The position numbers and the translations under genes are program-made. A stretch of 57,128 nucleotides of DNA from Nocardiopsis xinjiangensis YIM 90004. GTDB taxonomy: Bacteria; Actinomycetota; Actinomycetes; Streptosporangiales; Streptosporangiaceae. The stretch covers positions 73,187 through 130,314 of the forward strand of contig NZ_ANBE01000028.1 in assembly GCF_000341145.1 (NCBI RefSeq), written 5' to 3'. Positions 1 through 13,800 of the stretch are shown here, piece by piece. The number at the start of each line of letters is the position of its first letter. Position 1 is the first letter of the stretch. The notes under the pieces were generated by a model. The model did no database searches. It had not been told where the DNA came from and was given only the letters and a program-made list of their open reading frames with translations.

Positions 1-1027
1 CCGGCCCCCTCATCCGCCGAAGAAGTGGGGGTGCCAAAGACAAACCCCCTCGGGTGGCGGCATTGCGACCACCGCTTGCGGCGTGGGCACGGCCGCTCGC
101 TCCTGCGGAGGCAACGGCCAACTACTGGCCCCGCCTGCTCCCGGTGACGGCATTGAGGCCGGGGGCGGCGGGCGTGTGCGACCTCTGGAAAGGCTTCGGG
201 TTCCGCCCGAGCATTGACAGTGCTCCTGATAGCACTACAGGCCGGTGCTGGTGCTCGTAAGAGCACTGCCAACGGGCTTCGGTGGATCGCTCCCCCAACC
301 GGGGCCATTTTCGGCGCCGAGAATGGCCGCGAAGCGGGGGCTCGTCCGTCTACACCGCCGAAATACGCCCGCCCGAGCACCCCCGACCGAGACAGCGCCC
401 CGACCGAGGCCACCAAGCAAGACCCGACAGAGCCGGCTCCGCACGGAACCGGAACCGGCCGGGGCCGGTGGCCGCCCGCACGCCCGACAGAGCGGGCTCA
501 ATGCCGCCACCCCCGGCCTCAATGCGCCGCCGGGAGTGCCGGGGCCGGCCGTTGCCTTACGCAGGAGGGCTTCCGCAGGAGTGAGCCACCGTGCACACGC
601 CTCGACCGTTGGTCGCAATGTGGCCACCACAGGGGGTTGGGGGGGTTGGTCGAGGTGGGTCGGGTGAGCCCGGCCTCAAGGGTCGCAGCGCACACCCCGA
701 GGCGCTGGGAACAACCCGGCAGAACGCCGCCACCATCCCCGCAAGGAAAGGTGTGTGGGGGTGGCGCCGAAGCGGGTTGCGCAAAGACCCGGCCGGGCTA
801 AAATCCCGACCCCGACGAACCACCACCCCCGGCACCACAAGAAACCCCACGATCCCCCGCCCCGCTGCCACCTCAGGCACCAAGCATGCGTCGGGCCGCC
901 CTCACCCTCCCGACGTCGGGCCTACCGCATCCTGCGGATCTGGTTCGCGGTGCCCCCGGGGCCGGGCGCGTGAAAAGGGGGCGTGCCGCTGAGCGCGGTG
1001 TGCCCTCATGTGTCCGAGGATGGGTCC
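1..1027. other. Long non-coding stretch, no gene recognised
   Basis: No reading frame here has recognisable protein motifs; the open frames look like products of high GC. Visible structure is limited to small repeats: nested inverted repeats around 218-268 built from copies of AGTGCTC and GAGCACT, repeated CCGACAGAGC blocks near 422 and 483, repeated CTCAATGC / GCATTGAGG words between 150 and 530, and a G-rich run at 632-668. It probably contains the promoter of the oxidoreductase that follows, but no clear -10/-35 pair was found. Confidence 0.5.
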
Positions 1028-1921
1028 ATGGGCGACGATCACATGACAAACCGCACCATTGGTGTGACCGGAGCGACGGGCGCGCTGGGCGGACGTGTGG
1101 CCGCTCGCATCGCGCGGCTGGGACTACCGCAGAGGTTCATCGTGCGCGACCTCAACCGTGCCCCGGAGTATCCGAGCAGCAGCGCGGCGATGGCCACGTA
1201 CGAGGACACCAGTGCCTTCGAGCGTGCCTGCCGGGGTGTGGACACCCTGTTCCTGGTATCGGCCACCGAGTCCGAGGACCGTGTGCTGACGCACCTGAAC
1301 GCCGTGGACGCGGCGGTCGAGGCCGGGGTCTCCCACCTCGTGTACCTGTCGTTCCTGGGGGCCGGGCCCGCCTCGACCTTCACCTTCGCACGCACACACT
1401 TCTTCACCGAGGCGCACATCCGGTCGACGGGGGTGCGGTACACCTTCCTCAGACCCAGCTTGTACCTGGACCTGTTGCCGCAGTGGGTGGACGACGACGG
1501 TGTGGTGCGCGGCCCCGCCGGTGACGGACGCATCGCGTGGGTCTCGCGCGACGACGTGGCCGACGTGGCGACCGAGGTGCTCACCGAGGCCGACACGTCC
1601 GCCCGCACCGTGAACACGACCCTGGACGTGACCGGGCCCGAGGCTCTGGGGCTGGCCGCGACAGTGGACAAGCTGACCACCCTCACGTCCCGCTCGATCC
1701 GGTACGTGCCCCAGACCTGGGAAGAGGCCCTGGCCTCCCGACGGGCGACCGGTGTTCCCGAGTGGCAGGCGGCGGGGTGGGCCTCCTCCTACGCCGCGAT
1801 CGCCACCGGGGAGATGGACGTGGTCGCCTCGACCGTCCCGAAGCTGACCGGCCACCCGGCGCAGTCGATCGAGGGGTTCCTGCGCCGTCACCCGAGTGCT
1901 CTGGCGCACGTGAGGGTCTGA
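1028..1921 (+). CDS. NmrA-like NAD(P)-binding oxidoreductase
   Basis: A 297-residue atypical short-chain dehydrogenase of the NmrA/QOR2 type. Near the N-terminus GVTGATGALGGRV is the glycine-rich dinucleotide-binding turn of this group, followed by the VDTLFLVSATESEDR strand and HLVYLSFLGAG, typical of NmrA-like quinone/NADPH sensors. These proteins lack a strict Tyr-x-x-x-Lys catalytic pair and may be oxidoreductases or redox sensors; the substrate cannot be told. The ATG at 1028 is preferred because a CGAGGA purine run lies 7 bases upstream; an ATG at 1043 is the alternative. It stands alone, convergent with thiE, with no operon partner. Confidence 0.8.
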   Translation: MGDDHMTNRTIGVTGATGALGGRVAARIARLGLPQRFIVRDLNRAPEYPSSSAAMATYEDTSAFERACRGVDTLFLVSATESEDRVLTHLNAVDAAVEAGVSHLVYLSFLGAGPASTFTFARTHFFTEAHIRSTGVRYTFLRPSLYLDLLPQWVDDDGVVRGPAGDGRIAWVSRDDVADVATEVLTEADTSARTVNTTLDVTGPEALGLAATVDKLTTLTSRSIRYVPQTWEEALASRRATGVPEWQAAGWASSYAAIATGEMDVVASTVPKLTGHPAQSIEGFLRRHPSALAHVRV

Positions 1922-1990
1922 CTCCCGGTGACCGCAGCCCTGCGCGGCGGTGTCGGCGCGCACCTTCCGGTAGGGGAAGGGGCGGTGGGG

Positions 1991-2656
1991 TCATCCCGCG
2001 CGGACGGTGAGCCGGGAGCGCAGGTACTCCGCGGCGGCACGGGGGTCCTCGGCCTCGGTGATCGCGCGGACCACGACGACACGGCGTGCACCCGCGTCGA
2101 GGACCTCGTCGATGTTCTCCGCGTCGATACCGCCGATGGCGAACCAGGGGCGGTCGCTGCCGAGCGCGGCGGCCTCGCGCACGAGGTCGAGTCCGGCAGC
2201 CGGACGGCCCGGCTTGGTGGGGGTCGACCATGTGGGCCCGACGCAGAAGTAGTCGGTTCCGGGCTCCTCCGAGGAGCCCGTCGCCGCCCCGATGTCGTTG
2301 TTGGACCGCCCGACGACCGGGTCGGCGCCGACGATGTCGCGGGCCATGGGCACAGGCAGGTCGCGCTGTCCCAGATGGAGCACGTCCGCGCGCACGGCGC
2401 GGGCGATGTCGGCCCGATCGTTGACGGCGAGCAGGGCCCCGTGGCGTTCGCACGCATCGCGCATGACCCCGAGGGCGGCGAGCTCCTCCCGGGCCTCCAG
2501 ACCCTTGTCGCGGAGCTGGACGATGTCGACGCCGCCGGCGAGTGCCGCCTCGGTGAACTCGGCCAGATCGCCGCTCTCGGTGCGGGCATCGGTGCACAGG
2601 TACAGAAGGGATGTGTCCAGGCGCTTGCGCAGGCTGGTTCCGTGGCTGGTCCTCAC
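1991..2656 (-). CDS. thiE: Thiamine phosphate synthase
   Basis: ThiE joins hydroxymethylpyrimidine diphosphate to the thiazole phosphate carboxylate to give thiamine phosphate in the cytosol. The 221-residue protein shows the family landmarks in order: [41 protein letters not shown] (phosphate and pyrimidine binding) and WFAIGGID. The GTG at 2656 is chosen because a TAGGGT -10 box ends exactly 7 bases upstream, the leaderless arrangement seen for other genes here; a GTG three codons earlier would lie within that spacing. It lies close to the thiOSG operon but is read the other way and has no visible TPP riboswitch of its own. Confidence 0.95.
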   Translation of the reverse strand: MRTSHGTSLRKRLDTSLLYLCTDARTESGDLAEFTEAALAGGVDIVQLRDKGLEAREELAALGVMRDACERHGALLAVNDRADIARAVRADVLHLGQRDLPVPMARDIVGADPVVGRSNNDIGAATGSSEEPGTDYFCVGPTWSTPTKPGRPAAGLDLVREAAALGSDRPWFAIGGIDAENIDEVLDAGARRVVVVRAITEAEDPRAAAEYLRSRLTVRAG

Positions 2657-2663
2657 CCGCACC

Positions 2664-2669
2664 ACCCTA
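2664..2669 (-). promoter_or_regulatory. -10 box TAGGGT of thiE, leaderless
   Basis: On the minus strand TAGGGT is followed by seven bases and then the GTG start at 2656, so transcription should begin at or next to the start codon. No Shine-Dalgarno sequence is needed or seen. No good -35 hexamer stands out. Confidence 0.6.
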
Positions 2670-2710
2670 GAGCGTGGGCGCCCCGAACCGAAGAACGCCC
2701 ACGGGCCACG

Positions 2711-3064
2711 TCAGAACGCCATGCTCTGGGCGCGGCGGCGCACCTCGGTGCCGCGTTTCTCGCGCATGGCCTGGATGGGTGTGCCCGGCAGGCTCTCGTC
2801 CGGGGTGAAGAGCCAGCGCAGGGCTTCCTCATGGGAGAAACCGGCGTCGCTGAGCAGCGTCAGTGTTCCGGACAGGCCCTTGACGAGGTCGTCGCCGTCC
2901 AGGAAGGCCGCGGGGATCGAGAGCTCGCCGCCGCGGGTCACGCCCATCATGCGGTTCTCCCGGATGAGCTGCTTGATGCGGTTGGGGCTGACCCCGAGGG
3001 GCTCCGCGGCCTCCTTGAGCGTGAGCCAGTCGCCGATCAGGGTGTCGATGTCGTTGTGTGTCAC
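2711..3064 (-). CDS. Rv2175c-like winged-helix DNA-binding protein
   Basis: A 117-residue homologue of mycobacterial Rv2175c, a small DNA-binding protein known as a substrate of kinase PknL. The N-terminal half holds an excisionase-like helix-turn-helix (WLTLKEAAEPLGVSPNRIKQLI); the C-terminal half has the family signature RWLFTPDESLPGTPIQAMRE and ends VRRRAQSMAF, close to the mycobacterial ending. The GTG at 3064 is the likely start, preceded by a GGGG stretch; an ATG in frame further upstream has no support. In mycobacteria this gene and pknL are adjacent and divergent; here thiOSG sits between them, but the kinase at 5802 remains its probable partner (inference). Confidence 0.85.
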   Translation of the reverse strand: MTHNDIDTLIGDWLTLKEAAEPLGVSPNRIKQLIRENRMMGVTRGGELSIPAAFLDGDDLVKGLSGTLTLLSDAGFSHEEALRWLFTPDESLPGTPIQAMREKRGTEVRRRAQSMAF

Positions 3065-3177
3065 AGCCCCAATCTGCCACATGCGCACAGCGCACGGTGA
3101 CACGCGCGCTCGATCCGCAGCACGGGTGCGCGATCGTCCCGGCCCCGTGCGGCGACTCCGGTATTTGATGCGGGTTC

Positions 3178-3183
3178 TAGAAT
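3178..3183 (+). promoter_or_regulatory. -10 box TAGAAT of the thiOSG operon
   Basis: TAGAAT lies about 7-10 bases before the first paired bases of the TPP riboswitch, so the transcript would begin essentially with the aptamer. The -35 region at about 3155-3160 is not canonical. Confidence 0.5.
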
Positions 3184-3189
3184 GGGACG

Positions 3190-3283
3190 TGACCGCGGGA
3201 GCCGGGTGGTCCCGGCTGAGAGGGCGGAGTGAACGCCGCCGACCGCACGAACCTGATCCGGATCATGCCGGCGAAGGGAGTGG
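3190..3283 (+). ncRNA. TPP riboswitch (THI box)
   Basis: Both conserved halves of the thiamine pyrophosphate aptamer are present: CTGAGAGG at 3216-3223 (pyrimidine-sensor arm) and ACCTGATCC...ATGCCGGCGAAGGGA at 3251-3279 (pyrophosphate-sensor arm). The 3' end abuts the GGAAG ribosome-binding site of thiO at about 3283-3287, which suggests translational rather than terminator control. It should repress thiO-thiS-thiG when thiamine is plentiful. Confidence 0.95.
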
Positions 3284-3294
3284 AAGGCAGCGCC

Positions 3295-5425
<2,131 letters not shown>

Positions 5426-5801
5426 GAGCGCCGTACGAGCGACGGCACGGGGTCGCCCGTCCCCCCGGCGGGTGAGGGGTCCGGGCGGCCCGATATGTCA
5501 CGTGAGCGCTCTGACACCACGTGTTCCTTCGCGTCGCCTACCGTGGTGGGGTGCACCTCGACGCACAACCGAACGAGCTTCCGCCCCCGTGCCCTCTGCG
5601 CGGAGGGGGAGGACCGCCGACCGCGGGGCGGGCGTGTGCGCCAGATTCCGCTATCGTGTCGGTTCGACACACGGTGTCGGGTGAGCGCCGTTGCCCAGAG
5701 CGCACCTTCGGGTCGCCCCGGCCACCCCGGTCTGCCCGGGCCGCATCGCCCACGCCGACCGTGACTGCCCGCGCTCCCCGCAGCAAGGACATGACTCCGC
5801 C
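5426..5801. other. Intergenic region between thiG and the PASTA kinase
   Basis: No gene seen. It contains two CACGTG hexamers 19 bases apart (5499-5504 within the palindrome TCACGTGA, and 5518-5523), and a possible -10 box TATCGT at 5652-5657 without a good -35. The kinase start at 5802 has no strong ribosome-binding site except a weak AAGGA at about 5785-5789, so the exact promoter is uncertain. Confidence 0.4.
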
Positions 5802-7769
5802 GTGGACATGACGACTTCCGACCCACTCGTAGGCGCGACACTCGACCGGCGCTACTTCGTCGAGTCCCGTATCGCCGGGGGTGGGATGGCGACCGTCTAC
5901 GTCGCCCACGACCTCCGTCTGGACCGGCGGCAGGCGTTGAAGGTGATGCACCCCTCCCTCGCCCAGGACCCCGCCTTCGTCCAACGTTTCATCAACGAGG
6001 CGCACTCGGTCGCCAAACTCTCGCATCCGAACGTGGTGCAGGTCTTCGACCAGGGCGAGGACACCGGGCACGTGTTCCTGGCGATGGAGTACGTACCGGG
6101 ACGGACCCTGCGCGACCTGCTCAAGGCCAAGGGGCGCCTGGCCCCGCGGGCCGCGCTCAACATCATGGCGTCGGTGCTGGCCGCGTTGGGAGCCGCCCAC
6201 CAGGCCGGTATGGTGCACCGCGACGTCAAGCCCGAGAACGTGCTCCTCACCGAGGACGGCCGGGTCAAGGTCGCGGACTTCGGTCTGGCGCGCGCGGTGG
6301 AGCAGTCCAACCAGGGCCTGACACGCACGGGCACCCTCATGGGCACGGCCGCGTACCTGGCCCCGGAACAGATCGAGAAGGGTCTGGCCGACGCGCGCAG
6401 CGACGTGTACGCGGCCGGGATCATGCTGTACGAGCTGCTCACCGGGAGCCAGCCGCACACCGGCGAGACGCCCATCGCGATCGCCTACCAACACGTGAAC
6501 GAGGACGTACCGCGGCCCTCGCACTTCGTCCCGGACATGCCGCCCGAGGCCGACGCACTGGTGACCAAGGCCACCGAGCGCGAACCCCGGTTCCGGCCCA
6601 GCAATGCCGGTCAGTACCTTGCGAAGGTGCTGGAAGCGCTCAAGCGACTGCCCGAGGACCCGCGGCATGCGGGACCGTTGCCGCCGGTGGCCTCGCAGAA
6701 GGGGTCGGCGCCGACGGTGACCGCGCCACAGCTCATCGCGGGCGGTTCGGGGCCGGGTACCGAGAACGCGACGATGGTCGTTGACATGGACTCGGCCGGG
6801 AGCGACGACGGGCCCGGGCACGACGACGGCGGCGAGGGGGCCTCGTGGCTGAGCCGCAACCGTGTGCTCGCGTTCGGCGGGGCCGTAGTGGCACTGGTGG
6901 TCCTCGTGGCCGGCTGGTGGTTCCTGATCGGGCGTTTCGAGACCGTACCGGACGTGGCCGGGGCCGACACCGACACCGCCCGGTCCGAGATCCAGGCCAC
7001 CGGGCTCGATTTCGACCTGGCCGGGGAAGAGGTCTACAGCGAGGACGCCGAACCGGGCACCGTCGCCGAGACCGAACCGCAGATCGGTGACCGCCTGTCC
7101 GAGGGCGATCAGGTCACGGTGTTCCTGTCCAAGGGGCCGCAGACCTTCGACATGCCGGACCTGACCGGCACGGACGTCGCCGACGCCACCAAGGAGCTGG
7201 AGGACCACGGGTTCGCCTCCGACGACATCGTCCAGGAGGAGGTCGACGCCGACGACGCCCCGCCCGGCGAGGTGCTCTCCACCGACCCGGAGGCGGGCGG
7301 TACGGCGGACCGCGAGGAGGCCGTCACGCTCACCATCAGCCGCGGCATCGACGTCCCGGCGGTGGCCGGACGCGGGGTCGACGAGGCCGTCTCCACCCTC
7401 GAGGAGCTCGATCTGGAGGTCGAACTCGAGGAGGAAGAGAGCGAGGACGTCCCCGAGGACACCGTGATCAGCCAGAACCCCGACACGGGTACCAGCCTGG
7501 GCCCGGGCGGCACGGTCACGCTCACCGTCTCGACCGGACCTCCGGAGGTCGACGTGCCCGATGTGGTCGGCATGGACCTCGAGGATGCCGTGGAAGAGCT
7601 GGAGGATGCCGACTTCGAAGTCGAGGTGGATCGCATCCTGCGCGGTGACACCATCGCCCGCCAGTCAGTGACCGACAGCGCTCCCGAAGGCACCACGATC
7701 GAGCTCATCGCGACCCCGGGCGGCATCGACCTCGGGGATCTCGGCGACCACGGAAACGGCAACGGGAAT

Positions 7770-7817
<48 letters not shown>

Positions 7818-10800
7818 AACGATGATGATGACTGAAGACCGCTGATCTGCGCCGGCCGCGGTGGGCCGATAGGGTGCCGGCCATGGACAGTGCGCTCGAG
7901 CGGATCAGGATCCTGGTCGTCGACGATCATCCGATGTGGTGCGAGGCCGTCGCCCGCGACCTCGACGAGGCCGGCACGACCGTGGTGGGCACCGCCGGGA
8001 GCGGCGCCAAGGCCATGCGCATCGCCCCCGCCGCGCGCCCGACCCTGGCCGTGGTCGACCTCCACCTGCCCGACATGGGCGGGGTGGAGCTCATCGCCGG
8101 CCTGACCGGACTCCCCGAGCCCCCGCACGTCCTGGTGCTCTCGGCCAGCGGCTCCGGGGAGGACGTGCTGGCGGCCGTCAAGGCGGGCGCGACCGGGTAC
8201 CTGGTCAAGTCCGCCGACCGCGAGCAGCTCTTGGACGCCGTGCGGCGCGTGAACGCGGGCGAAGCGGTCTACACCCCTGGCCTGGCCGGGCTGGTCCTGG
8301 GTGAGTACCGGCGCCTGTCCTCCCACGCCGAACCGGAGGAGGGGGCCGGGACGGCACCGAGCCTGACCCCGCGGGAGACCGAGGTGCTGCGCCTGGTCGC
8401 CAAGGGGTTGGCCTACAAGCAGATCGCGGAACGCCTGTCCATCTCGCACCGGACGGTCCAGAACCATGTCCAGAACACCCTGACCAAACTGCACCTGCAC
8501 AACCGGGCACAACTGGTGCGCTACGCCATAGACCAGGGCATCGACGGCGGCGGGGGATGAGGCAGCGGGTGTGCCCGTCCCGAGTCGTGTGGATCCGCCG
8601 CTTACGCAGGGCCCCACGGGGTTGGCCTGTGCTCCCCGCTCGCACTATGGTCTAGACCATATGGCGTCCTACGCCGTGAAAACCCACAACGTGGAGGAGA
8701 GTCGCATGCGAGTCGGGGTGCTGACCGGTGGCGGGGACTGCCCAGGTCTGAACGCGGTCATCCGTGCCGTGGTCCGCAGGGGGATCAAAGACTACGGATA
8801 CGAGTTCATCGGCTTCCGGGACGGCTGGCGCGGCCCCCTCGAGGGTGCCACCAAGCCGCTGGACATCTCGGCCGTGCGTGGCATCCTCCCGCGTGGGGGC
8901 ACGATCCTGGGATCCTCGCGAACCAACCTCATGAAGATCGAGGGCGGGGTCGAGCGCGTCAAGGACAACATGGCCGGCCTGGGCGTGGACGCGCTCGTCG
9001 CGATCGGCGGCGAGGACACCCTCGGTGTGGCCCGCCAGCTCCACGACAGCGGCGTCAACGTCATCGGTGTCCCCAAGACGATCGACAACGACCTCAACGC
9101 GACCGACTACACGTTCGGCTTCGACACCGCGGTCAACATCGCCACCGAGGCGATCGACCGCCTGCACACCACTGCCGAGTCGCACCACCGCGCGCTCGTC
9201 GTGGAGGTCATGGGCCGCCACGCGGGCTGGATCGCTCTGCACTCGGGGATGGCCGCCGGGGCCAACGTCATCCTCATCCCGGAGCGTCCCTTCGACATCG
9301 ACCAGGTCGTCAAGTACGTCGAGAGCCGCTTCGAGACCCAGTACGCACCGATCATCGTCGTTGCCGAGGGCGCCCACCCCCAGGAGGGGCAGATGGAGCT
9401 GGCGACCGGGGAGAAGGACGCCTTCGGCCACGTGCGCCTGGGCGGCATCGGCCAGGCCCTCGCCGAGGAGATCGAGCAGCGCACCGGCAAGGAGTCCCGT
9501 TCGGTGGTCCTGGGCCATGTGCAGCGCGGCGGCACCCCCAGCGCCTTCGACCGCGTCCTCGCCACCCGCCTGGGCGTCAACGCCATCGAGGCGGTGCACG
9601 AGAAGTCCTTCGGGAACATGGTGGCCCTGCAGGGCACCGACATCGTCCGGGTGGACCTGTCCGAGGCGACCGACACCCTCAAGACCGTTCCGCCCGAGCG
9701 CTACGAAGAGGCCGAGGTCTTCTTCGGCTGACCGCGCCTCGCCGAGAGCGTTCCCCTGATCGTGGGCCCCTCCCGTCTTCCGGGAGGGGCCCACGTGTTC
9801 CGTCGTGGTTCTCACAGGCGTTCACCGGACCGGGCGGGAATGTACCGAGCGCTCCGGGAATTGTTCGATACTGGTAGGCGGCGGCGAGGCGCCCGGTCCC
9901 GCCACCACTCCCTCTTCCGCCCCGAACCGGGCCGTGAAGGCATCGTTATTTCCGGAGGTAGCACCATGTCAGCGTCGCTGGAGTCCGCGCCGCTCCCCGT
10001 GACCGAGGTCGGAGCCGACGACGGGCTCGGCGAGCTCTGCGTGCTCATGAAGCTCGGCGAGATCGTTCTCAAGGGCTCGAACCGCAAGCTCTTCGAGCGC
10101 CGGCTGCACAACAACATCCGTAACTCCGTACGCGACTTCGGCCACATCCGCCTGTCCCAGCGGGGCGCGGGTGTGATCATCGTGCGCAAGCCCGGCGCCT
10201 CGGACCTCGAGGTCGCCGAGATCGCCGACCGCATGGCCAACGTCATGGGCGTGGTGTGGGTGCACCTGGTGCGCCGCGTGCGCAAGGACCTCGACGCCAT
10301 CACCGACATCGGCGTGCGTTCCATGGCCGACCGCGAGGGCACCTTCGCGGTGCGTGCACGCCGCCGGGACAAGCGCTTCGAGATGACCTCCTCGGAGCTG
10401 GCCGGGTATCTGGGATCGAAGATCATCGAGACCCACGGCTACCAGGTGAACCTCAAGCGCCCGGACAACACCCTGCACGTGGAAGTGGACAAGGACGAGG
10501 CGTTCGTGTTCACCGAGGGCACTCCCGGCCAGGGCGGGCTGCCCGCGGGGATGAGCGGCCGCGGCCTGGTACTGATGTCGGGCGGCATCGACTCACCGGT
10601 GGCCGCGCACCGGATGATCCGGCGCGGCCTCAAGGTCGACTTCCTGCATTTCTCCGGGATGCCCTTCACCGGACCGGAATCCATCTACAAGGCCTACAGC
10701 CTGGTGCGCGAGATCGACCGTTACCAGGTGGGCTCGCGTCTGTTCGTGATCCCCTTCGGCAAGGCCCAGCAGCAGCTGAAGAGCTCCGGTAACGAACGCC

Positions 10801-13800
10801 TGCAGATCGTGGCCCAGCGACGCCTGATGCTCAAGACCGCCGAGGCGCTGGCCGACGACCTCAAGGCGGAGTGCCTGGTCACCGGGGACGCGCTCGGCCA
10901 GGTCTCCAGTCAGACGATGGCCAACATCACCGCTCTGGACGACGCGGTGGACCTACCGATCCTGCGCCCGCTCATCGGCATGGACAAGACCGAGATCATG
11001 AGTGAGGCGCGCCGTATCGGTACCTTGGCGATCTCGGAGCTTCCGGACGAGGACTGCTGCACCATGCTGACCCCGCGTCAGGTGGAGACGGCCGCCAAGA
11101 TCCCGGACCTACGCGTGATCGAGCGCCGTCTGGACGCCGAGGAGCTGGCCGAACACCTGGTCTCCAGCGCCCAGCGGCACAAGCCGAGCTTCCTCGGCGA
11201 CGAGTCCCCCTCCCAGGTCGACCGTGCCCCGGTGGCCGCCGTGCAGGTCTGAACCCGTGCGGGGCGGCGGTGCACCGCCCCGCCGATGTCCCGTTCGCGA
11301 CAGCTTCGACACCGTCCTGGGACAGATCCAGCCGTTCACGTCGTGAGCCGCGTGGCCACCCGCCCGTGACGGGGGAGAATCCGCAGCAACCTGCCGGCGG
11401 TGCCGTCCGCTACAGCTCAGTCGGTCGCCACGCCGGGGATCTCACCGAACGGGCCGGCGTTGATGGTGACGGTGCCCGCGTCGGCTGCCGCGTGGGCCTG
11501 GAAGGCCTCGCCGGCGTCGGCCCGGGTCTGGCTCGCCTCACCGGTGAGTTCGGACTCGAACGGGACATCGGCGTCCAGGGCAAGGGGCTCCTCCTCGCCC
11601 AGGTTGGCCAGCGACAGATGCGGAGCGGTGGAGTCCGGTCCCCACTCCACCGCGTCGATCTCCAGTTCGTAGTGCAGGCTGTCCCCCTGGTTGTCGGGGG
11701 TGAGGCCTTCACGGACGTTGCCCCTCCGCCCATGCTGTTCGCATATGCCTTCCATACTTCGACGCGGGGATGGGATCCTACGGCACGCGAGTGCAAGGGT
11801 CGGCCTTCCGGCACACCAGACGAGAATGCCGCGAGGTCGCCGCGGAAGAACCCGGAACGAAATACACCGAGAACGAGACCGGACCGCCCCACCACCGAAT
11901 GCGCAGATATCGAGCATGGTTTCGGCGCGCATTTCTGTAGCGGGGCACCGCCGGCCCGGTCGGAGGCGCGTATCGCGCTGTCCCGTCTCTTCGACCGGTG
12001 GCCGGGGTCGAGGGCGGCCGGGGACGTGCCACGCGCACCCACGCTCCTGGTCGACTCGCGCATCCGCCCCGACGTGCGACTGACGTGCTCCGCCCCGCTC
12101 CGGCTACTCCAGTGCGGGTGGAGCACCCCTGACGGCGGCCCCGGATCCGGCCCTCAGGGCCGGGGCCGCCGCCGTTCGCCCTACAGGCCGGCCGGCTGCC
12201 GCTCCGGGGCAGGGGTCAGGGTACGGCCGCTGAGCGCGGCGAGGGTGCCCGCCAGGTCCCGCAGCTCGGCCAGGTCCCCCTCCAACAGCGCCTGGGGGCC
12301 GTCGCACAGGGCGCTCTCGGGGTGCGGGTGCACGTCCACGATGACCCCGTCGGCCCCGATGGCCACGGCCGCGCGCGAGAGCGGCAGGACCAGGTCGCGC
12401 TTGCCCCCCGAGTGGGAGGGGTCGACGATGACCGGCAGGTGCGAGAGCTTCTGCGCGACCGGCACGGCACTGATGTCGAGGGTGTTGCGGGTGGCCTTCT
12501 CGAAGGTGCGGATGCCGCGCTCGCACAGCACGATGTCGAGGTTGCCGCGCTGGGCGACGTACTCGGCGGCCATCAACCACTCCTCGATGGTGGCGTTCAT
12601 GCCGCGCTTGAGCAGGACCGGCTTGCCCGCGTCACCCGCCGCCTGCAGCAGAGCGAAGTTCTGCATGTTGCGGGTGCCGATCTGGAGCATGTCGGCGTGG
12701 GAGGCGACCAGGTCGACGTCGGCGGCGTCCACGACCTCGGTGACGATGGGCAGCCCGGTCTCCTCGCGCACGTCGGAGAGGATCTTCAGACCTTCCTCCC
12801 CCAGGCCCTGGAAGGCGTAGGGGGAGGTACGGGGCTTGTAGGCACCGCCACGGAGCAGGGACGCCCCCGCGGCCCGGGCCATACGCGCGGCCTCCAGGGT
12901 CTGTTCGGGGGTCTCCACGGCGCAGGGTCCGGCGATGACCGACATGTTGTCGCCACCGATCGGGACGCCTCGCACGCTGACCACGGAACGACTGTCGTGG
13001 TTCTCCCTGCTCACGAGCTTGTAGGGAGCGGAGATGCGCAGCACCTCGGCCACCCCGGGCTTGGCGGCCAGCCCCAGGTCCTGGAACCGGTCGACCTCCC
13101 CGACCAGACCGATGATGGTGCGGCTGACCCCGCGCGTCACGTAGGCCTCACCTCCGACGGAGGAGACCAGTTCGACGAGCGCGTCGATGTTGTCGGGTGT
13201 GGCGTCCGGTGCCATGACGATGACCATGTGGGTTGTCCCTGTGTGTCGAGTGCGGTCGAGCCGCGGGGACCGTCGCCCGGAACGCAGAGAGCCCCGGGCC
13301 TGTCCGGCCCGGGGCTCCTGGAGAAGTCGTCTGTGTCAGCGCAGCGCTTTACAGGCGACCGTCCGGGGTACGGGCCGGTAGCCATAAAAGCGCCAAAAGT
13401 TCCGCTGCATGGCTGTGACTATAACGCACGCTCCACCGCCCCGCACAAGGACGGGGGGAGTGACCTAGCTCTCCCCCGCCACTGGGAGAATGGAAGGAAC
13501 CTGGCATCCACACGCGAACGGGGGGACCGATTGTCCGCTGGAACGGAGCCAGACAGGCAGGGTGAGGACCGGTCGACCGGCTTCCCACCCGGACAAGCGG
13601 TCCGGTACCAGCACAAGGCCCTGCACTACGGGCCGGTGCCGGCCTTCCGTCCCGAGCGCTGGGACCTGCGCGTGGTGGGGGCCACCGAGACCCTGGGCGC
13701 CTACCGCTGGACCCACGAGGAGTTCCAGGAACTGCCCCGCACGGAATCGGTCAGCGATTTCCACTGCGTGATGCGCTTCAGCGTCCCCCAGGTGCGCTGG